From Bradyrhizobium lablabi (lineage in GTDB: Bacteria > Pseudomonadota > Alphaproteobacteria > Rhizobiales > Xanthobacteraceae): a stretch of 64,000 nt of DNA. Within the stretch, counting starts at the first letter, position 1. The number at the start of each line of letters is the position of its first letter. The notes under the pieces were generated by a model. The model was not told the origin of the DNA, searched no databases, and worked only from the letters and a program-made list of their open reading frames with translations. Made by a program: the position numbers and the translations under genes. The stretch covers positions 434,001-498,000 of the forward strand of contig NZ_JAFCJK010000002.1 of NCBI RefSeq assembly GCF_018131005.1, written 5' to 3'. This document shows, piece by piece, positions 35,819 to 43,406 of this stretch.

Positions 35819-37093
35819 ATGAACACAGGCAAGCTGGAGCAGCGTCAGGCGGGCTCGATGAAGGTTCGCTGCTGCATTGTCGGCGGCGGGCCAGCAGGGA
35901 TGATGCTGGGCTATCTGCTCGGCCGCGCCGGGATCGATGTCGTGGTGCTGGAGAAGCACGCCGACTTCTTCCGCGATTTCCGCGGCGACACGGTGCATCC
36001 CTCGACCTTGCAGGTGATGGACGAACTCGGGCTGATCGAGGGTTTCCTGAAGCTGCCGCATCAGGAACTGCAGAAGCTCGACGGTATGTTCGGCGGCACG
36101 TCGGTGCGGATCGCCGATCTCAGCCGTCTCAGGGTCAAATATCCCTTCATCGCGTTCATGCCGCAGTGGGACTTCCTCAACTTTTTGCGCGAGAGCGGCA
36201 AGCACTTTACCTCGCTCAAGGTGCTGATGAGCACCGAGGCCACCGACCTGATCCGCCACGGCGATAACATCGCCGGCGTGCGCGCGCAGTCGCCGGATGG
36301 TCCCATCGACATCGAGGCGGATCTGACCGTTGCCTGCGACGGCCGTCACTCAACCGTGCGCGAGCGTGCTGGGCTTAAGGTCGAGGAGATCGGCGCGCCG
36401 ATGGATGTGCTGTGGTTTCGCGCCGGGCGCCGCCAGGACGAGAACGAGAACGTGTTCGCCCGCGTCGAGCCCGGCAAGATGATGGTGACCTTCGACCGCG
36501 GCGACTATTGGCAATGCGCCTATGTCATCGCCAAGGGGCAATACGACGCGGTGAGGGCAAGGGGGCTGCCGGCGCTGCTTGATGACGTCGTGCGCATGGC
36601 GCCGGTCCTGAAATCTGGTATCGCCGAGGTGAAGAGCTTTGATGACGTCAAGCTGCTCACTGTTGCGATCAATCGCCTGACGCGCTGGACACGGCCCGGA
36701 CTGTTGTGCATCGGCGATGCCGCGCATGCGATGTCGCCGGTCGGCGGCGTCGGCGTCAACCTCGCGGTGCAGGACGCGGTCGCGACCGCCAACCTGCTCG
36801 CCGCGAAGCTCGCCCAGGGCTGCCCGCCGGAGTTCGAACTCGATGCCGTGAGGCGCCGCCGCGAATTTCCAGTGCGAGTGACGCAGCGGATGCAGGTGAT
36901 CGCGCAGAACAACATCATCACTGTGGCGCTGAAGTCAGGCAACCAGCCGCTGACGGTACCGCTGCCGGTGCGGCTGATCACGGCGATGCCGTTTCTGCAG
37001 GGGATCACCGCACGGCTTGTGGGCCTCGGCGTCCGTCCCGAGCACGTGCATTCGCCGCTCAGGAACCGGTCCGTCGCGACTCCGGTCGGCTAG
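35819..37093 (+). CDS. FAD-dependent monooxygenase, PHBH-type
   Basis: This 424-residue flavoprotein hydroxylase is of the p-hydroxybenzoate hydroxylase fold. The dinucleotide-binding motif is CCIVGGGPAGMMLGYLL with VVVLEKH at the end of strand two. The NAD(P)H/FAD DG motif is ACDGRHSTVRERAG, and the GD motif is LCIGDAAHAMSPVGGVGVNLAVQDA. The RGDTVHPSTLQVMDELGL segment occurs in many FAD monooxygenases of Alphaproteobacteria. The substrate is probably an aromatic compound (inferred). It has no obvious pathway neighbours. Confidence 0.88.
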   Translation: MNTGKLEQRQAGSMKVRCCIVGGGPAGMMLGYLLGRAGIDVVVLEKHADFFRDFRGDTVHPSTLQVMDELGLIEGFLKLPHQELQKLDGMFGGTSVRIADLSRLRVKYPFIAFMPQWDFLNFLRESGKHFTSLKVLMSTEATDLIRHGDNIAGVRAQSPDGPIDIEADLTVACDGRHSTVRERAGLKVEEIGAPMDVLWFRAGRRQDENENVFARVEPGKMMVTFDRGDYWQCAYVIAKGQYDAVRARGLPALLDDVVRMAPVLKSGIAEVKSFDDVKLLTVAINRLTRWTRPGLLCIGDAAHAMSPVGGVGVNLAVQDAVATANLLAAKLAQGCPPEFELDAVRRRREFPVRVTQRMQVIAQNNIITVALKSGNQPLTVPLPVRLITAMPFLQGITARLVGLGVRPEHVHSPLRNRSVATPVG

Positions 37094-37271
37094 AAATTTA
37101 TCAAGGATAACAGCGGGTTAATCGACTCTGAAAAGTTGCGCGGCTGCAACAGGGGAAGGCGATTCAAGTTCCCTGCGCACAGATTCGACATGACCGCGCG
37201 CGCCTGTTTCCTTTTGGTAAGTCTCTCTTTGAGAAGGGTGGCACCCATCAGACAACTGGGGGTACCTCACC

Positions 37272-38051
37272 ATGTTTCGTGCCAAACTGATTGCCGCATT
37301 GACCGCTACCACCGCGCTCGGTGTCAGCGCCGCCTCGGCCGCAGACTTCGCCGCGCGTCCTTACACCAAGGCGCCAGCCTACATCGACACCATCTACAAC
37401 TGGGCCGGCTTCTATATCGGTGGCAACGTCGGTGGCTCCTGGACCAACCAGGAATGGATCAACAGCGCCAACAACACGGCGTTCGGCGATCTCTCGCCGG
37501 GCCAGGGCTTCCGGCAGAGCGGCGCCGGCGTCTTCGGCGGCGGCCAAATCGGCTACAATTGGCAGGCCAACAACTTCGTGTTCGGTCTCGAGGGCACGGT
37601 CGCCGGCCTCGACAACAGCGGCACCGTCGTCAACAACGTGTTCGGTGCCGGCCGCGACGATCGCTTCAACTGGCGGACGGACTGGATGGTGACTGTTGTC
37701 GCGCGCGCCGGCTTCGCCGTGCAGAACAACCTGTTCTATGTGAGGGGCGGTTATGCCGGCGCGAACAACAGCCTTTCGGTTGCCGATATCGCGCCGCCGG
37801 CCACTGGCAACGGCACGGCATCGGCGTGGCACAATGGCTGGACTGTCGGCGCCGGCTGGGAGTACGGCATCACCCCGAACTGGATCATCGGCCTCGAATA
37901 CGATTACGCCTCGTTCGAGAAGAAGAACTATCAGCTCGCGGGCGCTGCTGCGCCTGCGACCTATGCCTTCGACGTGCGTCCGCACGACATTCAGTCGGCG
38001 GTGTTTCGCCTGAGCTACAAGTTCGGTCCGGTACTGGGACCGCGTTACTGA
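37272..38051 (+). CDS. Outer-membrane beta-barrel protein (Omp31/RopB-like)
   Basis: This 259-residue barrel has a signal peptide ending in GVSAASA before ADFAARPYTKAPA. The family hallmark is WAGFYIGGNVGGSW, followed by GGGQIGYNWQANNFVFGLEG and a C terminus ending YKFGPVLGPRY. It shares the pattern A-D-x-x-A-R-P-Y-x-K-A-P with the minus-strand paralog at 39302. A strong intrinsic terminator follows at 38077. Paralogs of this class are major surface proteins of rhizobia. Confidence 0.9.
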   Translation: MFRAKLIAALTATTALGVSAASAADFAARPYTKAPAYIDTIYNWAGFYIGGNVGGSWTNQEWINSANNTAFGDLSPGQGFRQSGAGVFGGGQIGYNWQANNFVFGLEGTVAGLDNSGTVVNNVFGAGRDDRFNWRTDWMVTVVARAGFAVQNNLFYVRGGYAGANNSLSVADIAPPATGNGTASAWHNGWTVGAGWEYGITPNWIIGLEYDYASFEKKNYQLAGAAAPATYAFDVRPHDIQSAVFRLSYKFGPVLGPRY

Positions 38052-38076
38052 GCTTTTCCTATGTCGCACGACGTGA

Positions 38077-38110
38077 AAGCCCCGGACCGGTCCGGGGCTT
38101 TTGCTTTTTT
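38077..38110 (+). terminator. Intrinsic terminator after the barrel gene
   Basis: A perfect 24-base palindrome (38077-38100) with arms AAGCCCCGGACC/GGTCCGGGGCTT is followed by TTTGCTTTTTT. This is a classical Rho-independent terminator for the plus-strand barrel gene. It lies six bases before the stop codon of the convergent SDR gene and can act for both strands. Confidence 0.9.
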
Positions 38111-38116
38111 CAAAGG

Positions 38117-38884
38117 TCAGGCCGTGATCGAATAGCCGCCATCGACGGGAATGGCGGTGCCGGTAATAAAGTCGGACGCCGGCGAAGCCAGGAAGACGGC
38201 AATCCCGGCGAGATCGCCTGGCGTGCCCCAGCGCGCCGCCGGCGTACGGGCGAGAACCCGCTCGTGCAATCCGTCGATCTGCTCTCGTGCACGCTTGGTG
38301 AGATCGGTGTCGATCCAGCCGGGCAGCACAGCGTTGGCCTGGATGTTGTCGGCTGCCCAGGCGCAGGCGCAGGCACGGGTGAACTGCACGATGCCGCCCT
38401 TGCTCGCGGCGTAGGCGGGCGCAAAGCTCGCGCCGAAGATCGACATCATGGATCCAATATTGATGATCTTGCCGCCTCCGACCTGCTTCATCGCAGGATG
38501 GACCGCCTGCGAGCAAAGAAAGGCGCTGGTGAGGTTGGTCTGAATCACGCTGTCCCATTCGCCGATGTCGAGCGCATGCGGCGGTTTGCGGATATTGATG
38601 CCGGCGTTGTTGACGAGGATGTCGATGCGGCCGAGCTCGCGGCTCACGCGCGCGACCATCGATGCGACGGCGGCCTTGTCGGTGACGTCGCAGGCAACTG
38701 CTATCGCTGTGCCGCGCTGATCGAGTTGCGCGATCGCGTCGGCCGATTTCACCTCGTTCCGCCCGACGACCGCAATCGTGGCACCGGCTTCCGCGAGGCC
38801 GAGCGCCATGCCGAGCCCGATGCCTCCATTGCCGCCGGTGACGATCGCGACTTTGCCTGAGAGATCAAACGGTCCGTCTTTCAT
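38117..38884 (-). CDS. SDR-family oxidoreductase
   Basis: This is a 255-residue classical short-chain dehydrogenase/reductase. The cofactor motif is VTGGNGGIGLGMALGL, NNAGINI follows, and the catalytic residues are Ser in NIGSMMSIFG and Tyr-Lys in PAYAASKGG. The C terminus ends FITGTAIPVDGGYSITA. It resembles gluconate 5-dehydrogenase or 2-deoxy-D-gluconate 3-dehydrogenase (KduD-like), but substrate assignment is uncertain. The start is set at ATG 38884; an ATG at 38893 is equally possible. It lies between two barrel genes. Confidence 0.87.
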   Translation of the reverse strand: MKDGPFDLSGKVAIVTGGNGGIGLGMALGLAEAGATIAVVGRNEVKSADAIAQLDQRGTAIAVACDVTDKAAVASMVARVSRELGRIDILVNNAGINIRKPPHALDIGEWDSVIQTNLTSAFLCSQAVHPAMKQVGGGKIINIGSMMSIFGASFAPAYAASKGGIVQFTRACACAWAADNIQANAVLPGWIDTDLTKRAREQIDGLHERVLARTPAARWGTPGDLAGIAVFLASPASDFITGTAIPVDGGYSITA

Positions 38885-39301
38885 TGTTGTCATCCGCTGC
38901 AATTCTGAAGCAGGTGCGTAACCTGCTTTCTGTGAGCCTTCCCTTGACGCGTCCCGTGCGCGTGCCAAGGGTCCGGAGACCGCTGCAACGGCGCCCGTAA
39001 CTTGCAATCGGATACGATGCCACAGCGATCGGCAAGACCGGATCTCGCATGGAGAGCCGTGGAATGCGACGCAGGACGATCGCTCTTGCCCGCGGCCGGC
39101 GCCGTGGACCTCGATGCGTACCGGACGCGACAGGCTGACTGTAGCGTCGACCGTCGCGCAGGTCGCCGGGCTCACCTACGACAAGCCGCATTGTTACAAT
39201 CGGGTATCGGGCTATTGCGATGCGCGTGGACAGGGCACATGCAGCAAAAAGCCCCGGACGATGCCGGGGCTTTTCTCTCTGTAGCAACGGGTGCTGACAG
39301 A
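38885..39301. other. Gene-free stretch upstream of the SDR gene
   Basis: About 420 bases. It holds the 5' region of the SDR gene and, at 39247-39274, the terminator of the minus-strand barrel gene. Frames open through this stretch have Arg-rich, low-information translations and no ribosome sites, so I call no gene. Confidence 0.5.
39247..39274 (-). terminator. Intrinsic terminator after the minus-strand barrel gene
   Basis: Eleven-base perfect arms (39247-39257 and 39264-39274) with core AGCCCCGG/CCGGGGCT and a six-base loop lead, on the minus strand, into TTTTTGCTG. The stem and tail closely resemble the terminator at 38077 of the other barrel gene. Confidence 0.88.
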
Positions 39302-40096
39302 TCAGTAGTTGGCGGCGACCGGAGGGCCACCCCAGTTGAAGCGATACGTGATCGAGGTCGTGATCGTCTGCACCCAGGGCTTGAAGGTGATGTCGCGGCC
39401 GACCGGAACGCCAGCGGTGGTCAACTCGCTGATGTTCTTGGTGTCGTAGAAGGCCGAGCGGTACTCGGTCTTCAGGAACCAGCCGGGCGCGTTGATGCCG
39501 AAGAAGTTCAGGTTATTCTCGACGCCGCCGCCGATGAACCAGCCCGAGCGATCAAAGCCGTTGGTGACCCCGCCGACCGGGGTTCCGGTGGCGGTGTTCA
39601 GCAGCGTGGTGCCCTTCCAGTGAGAGCCCGACCAGCCGGCGTTGACATAGGAAAGGACGTTCGGCGCAACCAGATAGCCGAGGCGAACGCCCGCAGCGTA
39701 GTTGGCGTCGTTGTTGATGCGACCACCCACGAGCGCCGTCTGGTCCTGGATGGTGCCCTTCATTGAGCCCCACTGGCCGTCGCCGAAGATGCCGAACACC
39801 CAGGTCGGGCTGATCTGCCAATCGTAACCAATAGCGGCGGTGCCGAACCAGCCGTCGCCACCTTGCTGCTGGTTGAAGCCGCAGAGGATACAAGCCCCCG
39901 TGAACGTATTGACGATGCCCGTGTCAGCCTCCCAGACACCACCGCCGGCGCCGCCGGAGATGTAGAAGCCCGTCCAGCTAAAGACCGGTGCGATCGGCGG
40001 GGGCGCCTTGGCGTAAGGCCGGGCGCCAAGATCGGCCGCAGACGCCGAGGCTGTCATCGCAGCAACCGCCGTCATAGCGAGCAGAAATTTCTTCAT
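39302..40096 (-). CDS. Outer-membrane beta-barrel protein (Omp31/RopB-like)
   Basis: This is a 264-residue barrel protein. The signal peptide is KKFLLAMTAVAAMTASASA, cleaved before ADLGARPYAKAPPP. The hallmark FSWTGFYISGGAGG follows, and the C terminus ends SITYRFNWGGPPVAANY. A short Cys pair (CILCG) lies in an extracellular-type loop, unusual for these proteins. The start at ATG 40096 has GAGGAAC upstream; the frame is open further but without protein character. Confidence 0.9.
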   Translation of the reverse strand: MKKFLLAMTAVAAMTASASAADLGARPYAKAPPPIAPVFSWTGFYISGGAGGGVWEADTGIVNTFTGACILCGFNQQQGGDGWFGTAAIGYDWQISPTWVFGIFGDGQWGSMKGTIQDQTALVGGRINNDANYAAGVRLGYLVAPNVLSYVNAGWSGSHWKGTTLLNTATGTPVGGVTNGFDRSGWFIGGGVENNLNFFGINAPGWFLKTEYRSAFYDTKNISELTTAGVPVGRDITFKPWVQTITTSITYRFNWGGPPVAANY

Positions 40097-40308
40097 TTTC
40101 TCAGTTCCTCGACTTTCGCATTCGCTTGACTGGGCGGGCTTGCACCGATTCCCAAAACTCATGATCGGACTATACGTAGTTCCGCCGAAAATGCTGTTGC
40201 TGGTGAGACACAACCGCCTGAAAACGAACTTGGCATTGGCCCTCAAGCAGGCAGCCGGCACCGCTCCCGGAGGGAGCAGAAGCTGTTCAGAATCAAGGCA
40301 TTGACGCT

Positions 40309-42366
40309 TTAGACGTCGAGCAGTTCGTCGCTGGCAAATTCGGCCTTGTCGGAGATGAAGGCAAACCGTGCCTCGGCCTTGGTGCCCATCAGCCGCTCGA
40401 CGGAATCGGCGGTGCCCTCGCGATCGTCTGCGAGCAGCACCACGCGCAGCAGGGTGCGCTTGGCCGGATCCATGGTGGTTTCCTTGAGCTGCGCCGGCAT
40501 CATCTCGCCGAGGCCTTTGAATCGACCGATTTCGACCTTGGCGTTGGCGTTGAACTCGCTCTTCAGGAGGGCGTCCTTGTGGGCGTCGTCGCGCGCGTAG
40601 ACCGACTTGGTGCCATGGGTGAGCTTGTAAAGGGGCGGCACGGCCAAATAGAGGTGGCCTTCGTCAATCAGCCGCGGCATCTGCCGGTAGAAGAAGGTGA
40701 TCAGAAGCGAGGCAATGTGCGCGCCGTCGACATCGGCGTCGGTCATGATGATGATGCGCTGATAGCGCAGATCCTCTTCGCGATAGTGCGCGAGCGTGCC
40801 GCAGCCGATCGCCTGCACAAGGTCGGAGAGCTGGGCGTTTGCGGTCAGCTTGTCCTTGCCCGCAGAGGCGACGTTGAGGATTTTGCCGCGCAGCGGCAGC
40901 ACGGCCTGGGTCCTGCGGTCGCGTGCCTGCTTGGCGCTGCCGCCGGCCGAGTCGCCCTCAACGATAAAGAGCTCCGAACCTTCCGTGCCTGCGTCGGTGC
41001 AATCGGCGAGTTTGCCGGGTAGGCGAAGCTTCTTGCCGGCGGTCTTGCGCGCGGTCTCTTTCTCCTGACGGCGACGCACCCGCTCGTCGGCACGCTCGAT
41101 CACGAAATCCAGAAGCCTGTTGGCCTGGTTTGGATTCGCTGAGAGCCAGTGGTCGAACGGATCCTTCATCGCCTGCTCGACGATGCGTTGCGCCTCTGCG
41201 GTCGCAAGGCGATCCTTGGTCTGGCCCTGGAATTCTGGCTCGCGCACGAATACCGAGAGCATCACGGCGGCACCCACCATCACGTCTTCCGAGGTGACGG
41301 AGGTCGCGCGCTTGCCCTGGCCGACACGTTCGGCGTGGTCCTTCAAGCCGCGCAGCAGCGCACTGCGCAAGCCTGACTCATGCGTGCCGCCATCCGGCGT
41401 CGGCACGGTGTTGGTGTAGGACGAGAGGAAACCGTCGGCATCCGCGGTCCAGGCTACCGCCCATTCGCAGGCACCATGCGCCCCGCTGCGGCCCGACTTG
41501 CCGGAGAAGATGTCCGGATGCACCAACGTGTCGGCATGGATCGCCGCCGCCAGATAGTCCTTGAGGCCGCCGGGGAAATGGAAGCTCGCTTCGGCCGGAA
41601 CGTCCTCGATGCCCTTGAGGAGCTCCGCGTCGCAGCGCCAACGAATCTCGACACCGCCGAACAGATAGGCCTTTGACCGCGTCATCTTGAACAGACGCTG
41701 TGGCTTGAACGTTGCCTTGGCGCCGAAGATGTCGGTATCCGGCTTGAAGCGGATGCGGGTACCGCGGCGGTTGTTGATCTTGCCGAGGTCTTCGAGCCTG
41801 CCCTTTGGATGGCCGCGCTCGAACCTCATCCGGTAGAGTTTTTGGCTGCGCGCCACCTCGACCTCGAGCTGCGAGGAGAGGGCGTTGACCACGGAGACGC
41901 CGACGCCATGCAGGCCGCCTGAGGTTTCGTAGACCTTGGAGTCGAATTTGCCGCCCGAATGCAGCGTGCACATGATGACCTCAAGCGCCGACTTCTTCGG
42001 GAATTTCGGATGCGGATCGACCGGGATGCCGCGGCCGTTGTCGGTGACGGTCAGGAAGCCGTCCGCCGTCAGTTCCACGTCGATGAAAGTGGCATGCCCG
42101 GCCAGTGCCTCGTCCATCGAGTTGTCGATTACCTCGGCGAACAAATGATGCAGCGCCTTCTCGTCGGTGCCCCCGATGTACATGCCAGGCCGCCGGCGGA
42201 CCGGCTCCAGTCCCTCGAGGACCTCGATGTCGGCGGCCGTGTAGGCGTCCTCGGCTCCGCCGGAACGGGCGGCAACCTTCAGCGGCGCTCGGCCCTTGGG
42301 TTCCGTTGCCCCGAACAAATCGTTGCCGGACTTGCTTTTGGCAGCTGATTTCAGAGGTTTGGACAT
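40309..42366 (-). CDS. parE: DNA topoisomerase IV subunit B
   Basis: ParE is the ATPase subunit of the chromosome decatenase. It is 685 residues. The GHKL ATPase has VIDNSMDEALAGHA and VTDNGRGIPVDPHPK, then GGLHGVGVSVVNALS. The TOPRIM region has LFIVEGDSAGGSAKQARDR and IIMTDADVDGAHI, and the C-terminal part QRFKGLGEM-type sequence reads GRFKGLGEMMPAQLKET. The spacing and the short TOPRIM insert fit ParE better than GyrB. An N-terminal ~40-residue Lys-rich extension (KPLKSAAKSKSG) is common in rhizobial ParE. Confidence 0.93.
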   Translation of the reverse strand: MSKPLKSAAKSKSGNDLFGATEPKGRAPLKVAARSGGAEDAYTAADIEVLEGLEPVRRRPGMYIGGTDEKALHHLFAEVIDNSMDEALAGHATFIDVELTADGFLTVTDNGRGIPVDPHPKFPKKSALEVIMCTLHSGGKFDSKVYETSGGLHGVGVSVVNALSSQLEVEVARSQKLYRMRFERGHPKGRLEDLGKINNRRGTRIRFKPDTDIFGAKATFKPQRLFKMTRSKAYLFGGVEIRWRCDAELLKGIEDVPAEASFHFPGGLKDYLAAAIHADTLVHPDIFSGKSGRSGAHGACEWAVAWTADADGFLSSYTNTVPTPDGGTHESGLRSALLRGLKDHAERVGQGKRATSVTSEDVMVGAAVMLSVFVREPEFQGQTKDRLATAEAQRIVEQAMKDPFDHWLSANPNQANRLLDFVIERADERVRRRQEKETARKTAGKKLRLPGKLADCTDAGTEGSELFIVEGDSAGGSAKQARDRRTQAVLPLRGKILNVASAGKDKLTANAQLSDLVQAIGCGTLAHYREEDLRYQRIIIMTDADVDGAHIASLLITFFYRQMPRLIDEGHLYLAVPPLYKLTHGTKSVYARDDAHKDALLKSEFNANAKVEIGRFKGLGEMMPAQLKETTMDPAKRTLLRVVLLADDREGTADSVERLMGTKAEARFAFISDKAEFASDELLDV

Positions 42367-42747
42367 GGCTCTTCAGGTGTTGCGCGATCTCGGGCGCAGC
42401 GAATCGGTTGCTTCGACTATGCCACGGATGGGGTAGGAAAAGGTGGCGGCCGGGCTGCCAAGGCAATTCCCCGGGCAAGGCCCCCGCAAATAGAAACTCG
42501 TCACTACGCGCGTGAGGTCCGGAATGCAATTCGGGTGACCTGATGCCGATGCCTGCGATCAGCACTGCATTGTCGGGACGTTTCTACAAAATCCAAGTGG
42601 CGCGCCACTGGCGTGGGAAAGCGCCCCAAATCACGTTGCCGTGCGCCTTTGTGACTTGATGTCGGGCAAGCCGCGGGCTTACCTGTCCTTTGGCTATGAA
42701 CCCGCAGAAGGGTCAAGCCGGCAAGGGGCGGGGAAGGCATTCATTTT
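42367..42747. other. Gene-free region between parE and the DedA gene
   Basis: About 380 bases separating divergent genes. No credible ORF, terminator or repeat is visible. It should contain both promoters; none is distinctive enough to call. Confidence 0.5.
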
Positions 42748-43278
42748 ATGGAAGATTTTGCGCGCGCCCTGGCTGATTTCGTGCGCTACAACCAGGCTTG
42801 GGCCGCTCCGATCGTTATGCTGCTGGCGTTCGGCGAATCGCTTGCGTTCATTTCGCTGCTGGTCCCCGCATGGGGTGCCCTGGTCGCAATTGGGGCCCTG
42901 ATCGGCGTCAGCGGTATCAGCTTCTGGCCGGTCTGGATCGCCGGCGGCATCGGCGCTGCACTCGGCGATTGGGTCTCCTACTGGTTCGGCTATCGCTACA
43001 AGGAGCAGGTTGCGCAGATTTGGCCGCTGTCGCGCTATCCGGAGATCCTGCCGCGCGGCGAAGCGTTTGTCAGGACGTGGGGGGTGCCCAGCATCTTCAT
43101 CGGCCGCTTCTTCGGCCCGTTGCGCGCCTCGGTGCCGCTCGCCGCCGGCATCTTCGAGATGTCGTACTGGCAATTCCAGATCGCGAACTTCACCTCGGCG
43201 CTGGTGTGGTCGGCCGTGCTCCTGCTGTTTGGCGACGTCATTGCGCACATCGTCGAGTGGTTGTGGCGGGTGGTGTAG
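42748..43278 (+). CDS. DedA-family membrane protein
   Basis: This is a 176-residue VTT/SNARE-associated (DedA) domain protein. DedA proteins are inner-membrane lipid carriers or flippases (C55-P or phospholipid) needed for envelope integrity. The N-terminal re-entrant helix has LLVPAWGALVAIGALIG, the conserved GDWVSYWFGYRY and the motif FIGRFFGPLRASVPLAAGI (F/Y-x-R-F-x-P-x-R) are intact. The final helix is ALVWSAVLLLFGDVIAHIV. It is slightly shorter than the ~200-residue norm. Confidence 0.9.
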   Translation: MEDFARALADFVRYNQAWAAPIVMLLAFGESLAFISLLVPAWGALVAIGALIGVSGISFWPVWIAGGIGAALGDWVSYWFGYRYKEQVAQIWPLSRYPEILPRGEAFVRTWGVPSIFIGRFFGPLRASVPLAAGIFEMSYWQFQIANFTSALVWSAVLLLFGDVIAHIVEWLWRVV

Positions 43279-43406
43279 GGGACCGTTCCAGGCATCCACA
43301 CGCGATGAGAGAAGGTAAAAGTTTTTCTATCCAGGCGAGAGGGTAGTAATCTCCCAATGCTAGCTCTGAGGCCGGCGTCTTGGTGGTCGCCGGGGCTAGC
43401 ATCACG

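Noticed and set aside
38885..39175. Upstream extension of the SDR gene by up to 97 codons
   Set aside because: The extra residues have no SDR or targeting character, and classical SDRs begin about 10 residues before the glycine motif, as with the start at 38884.
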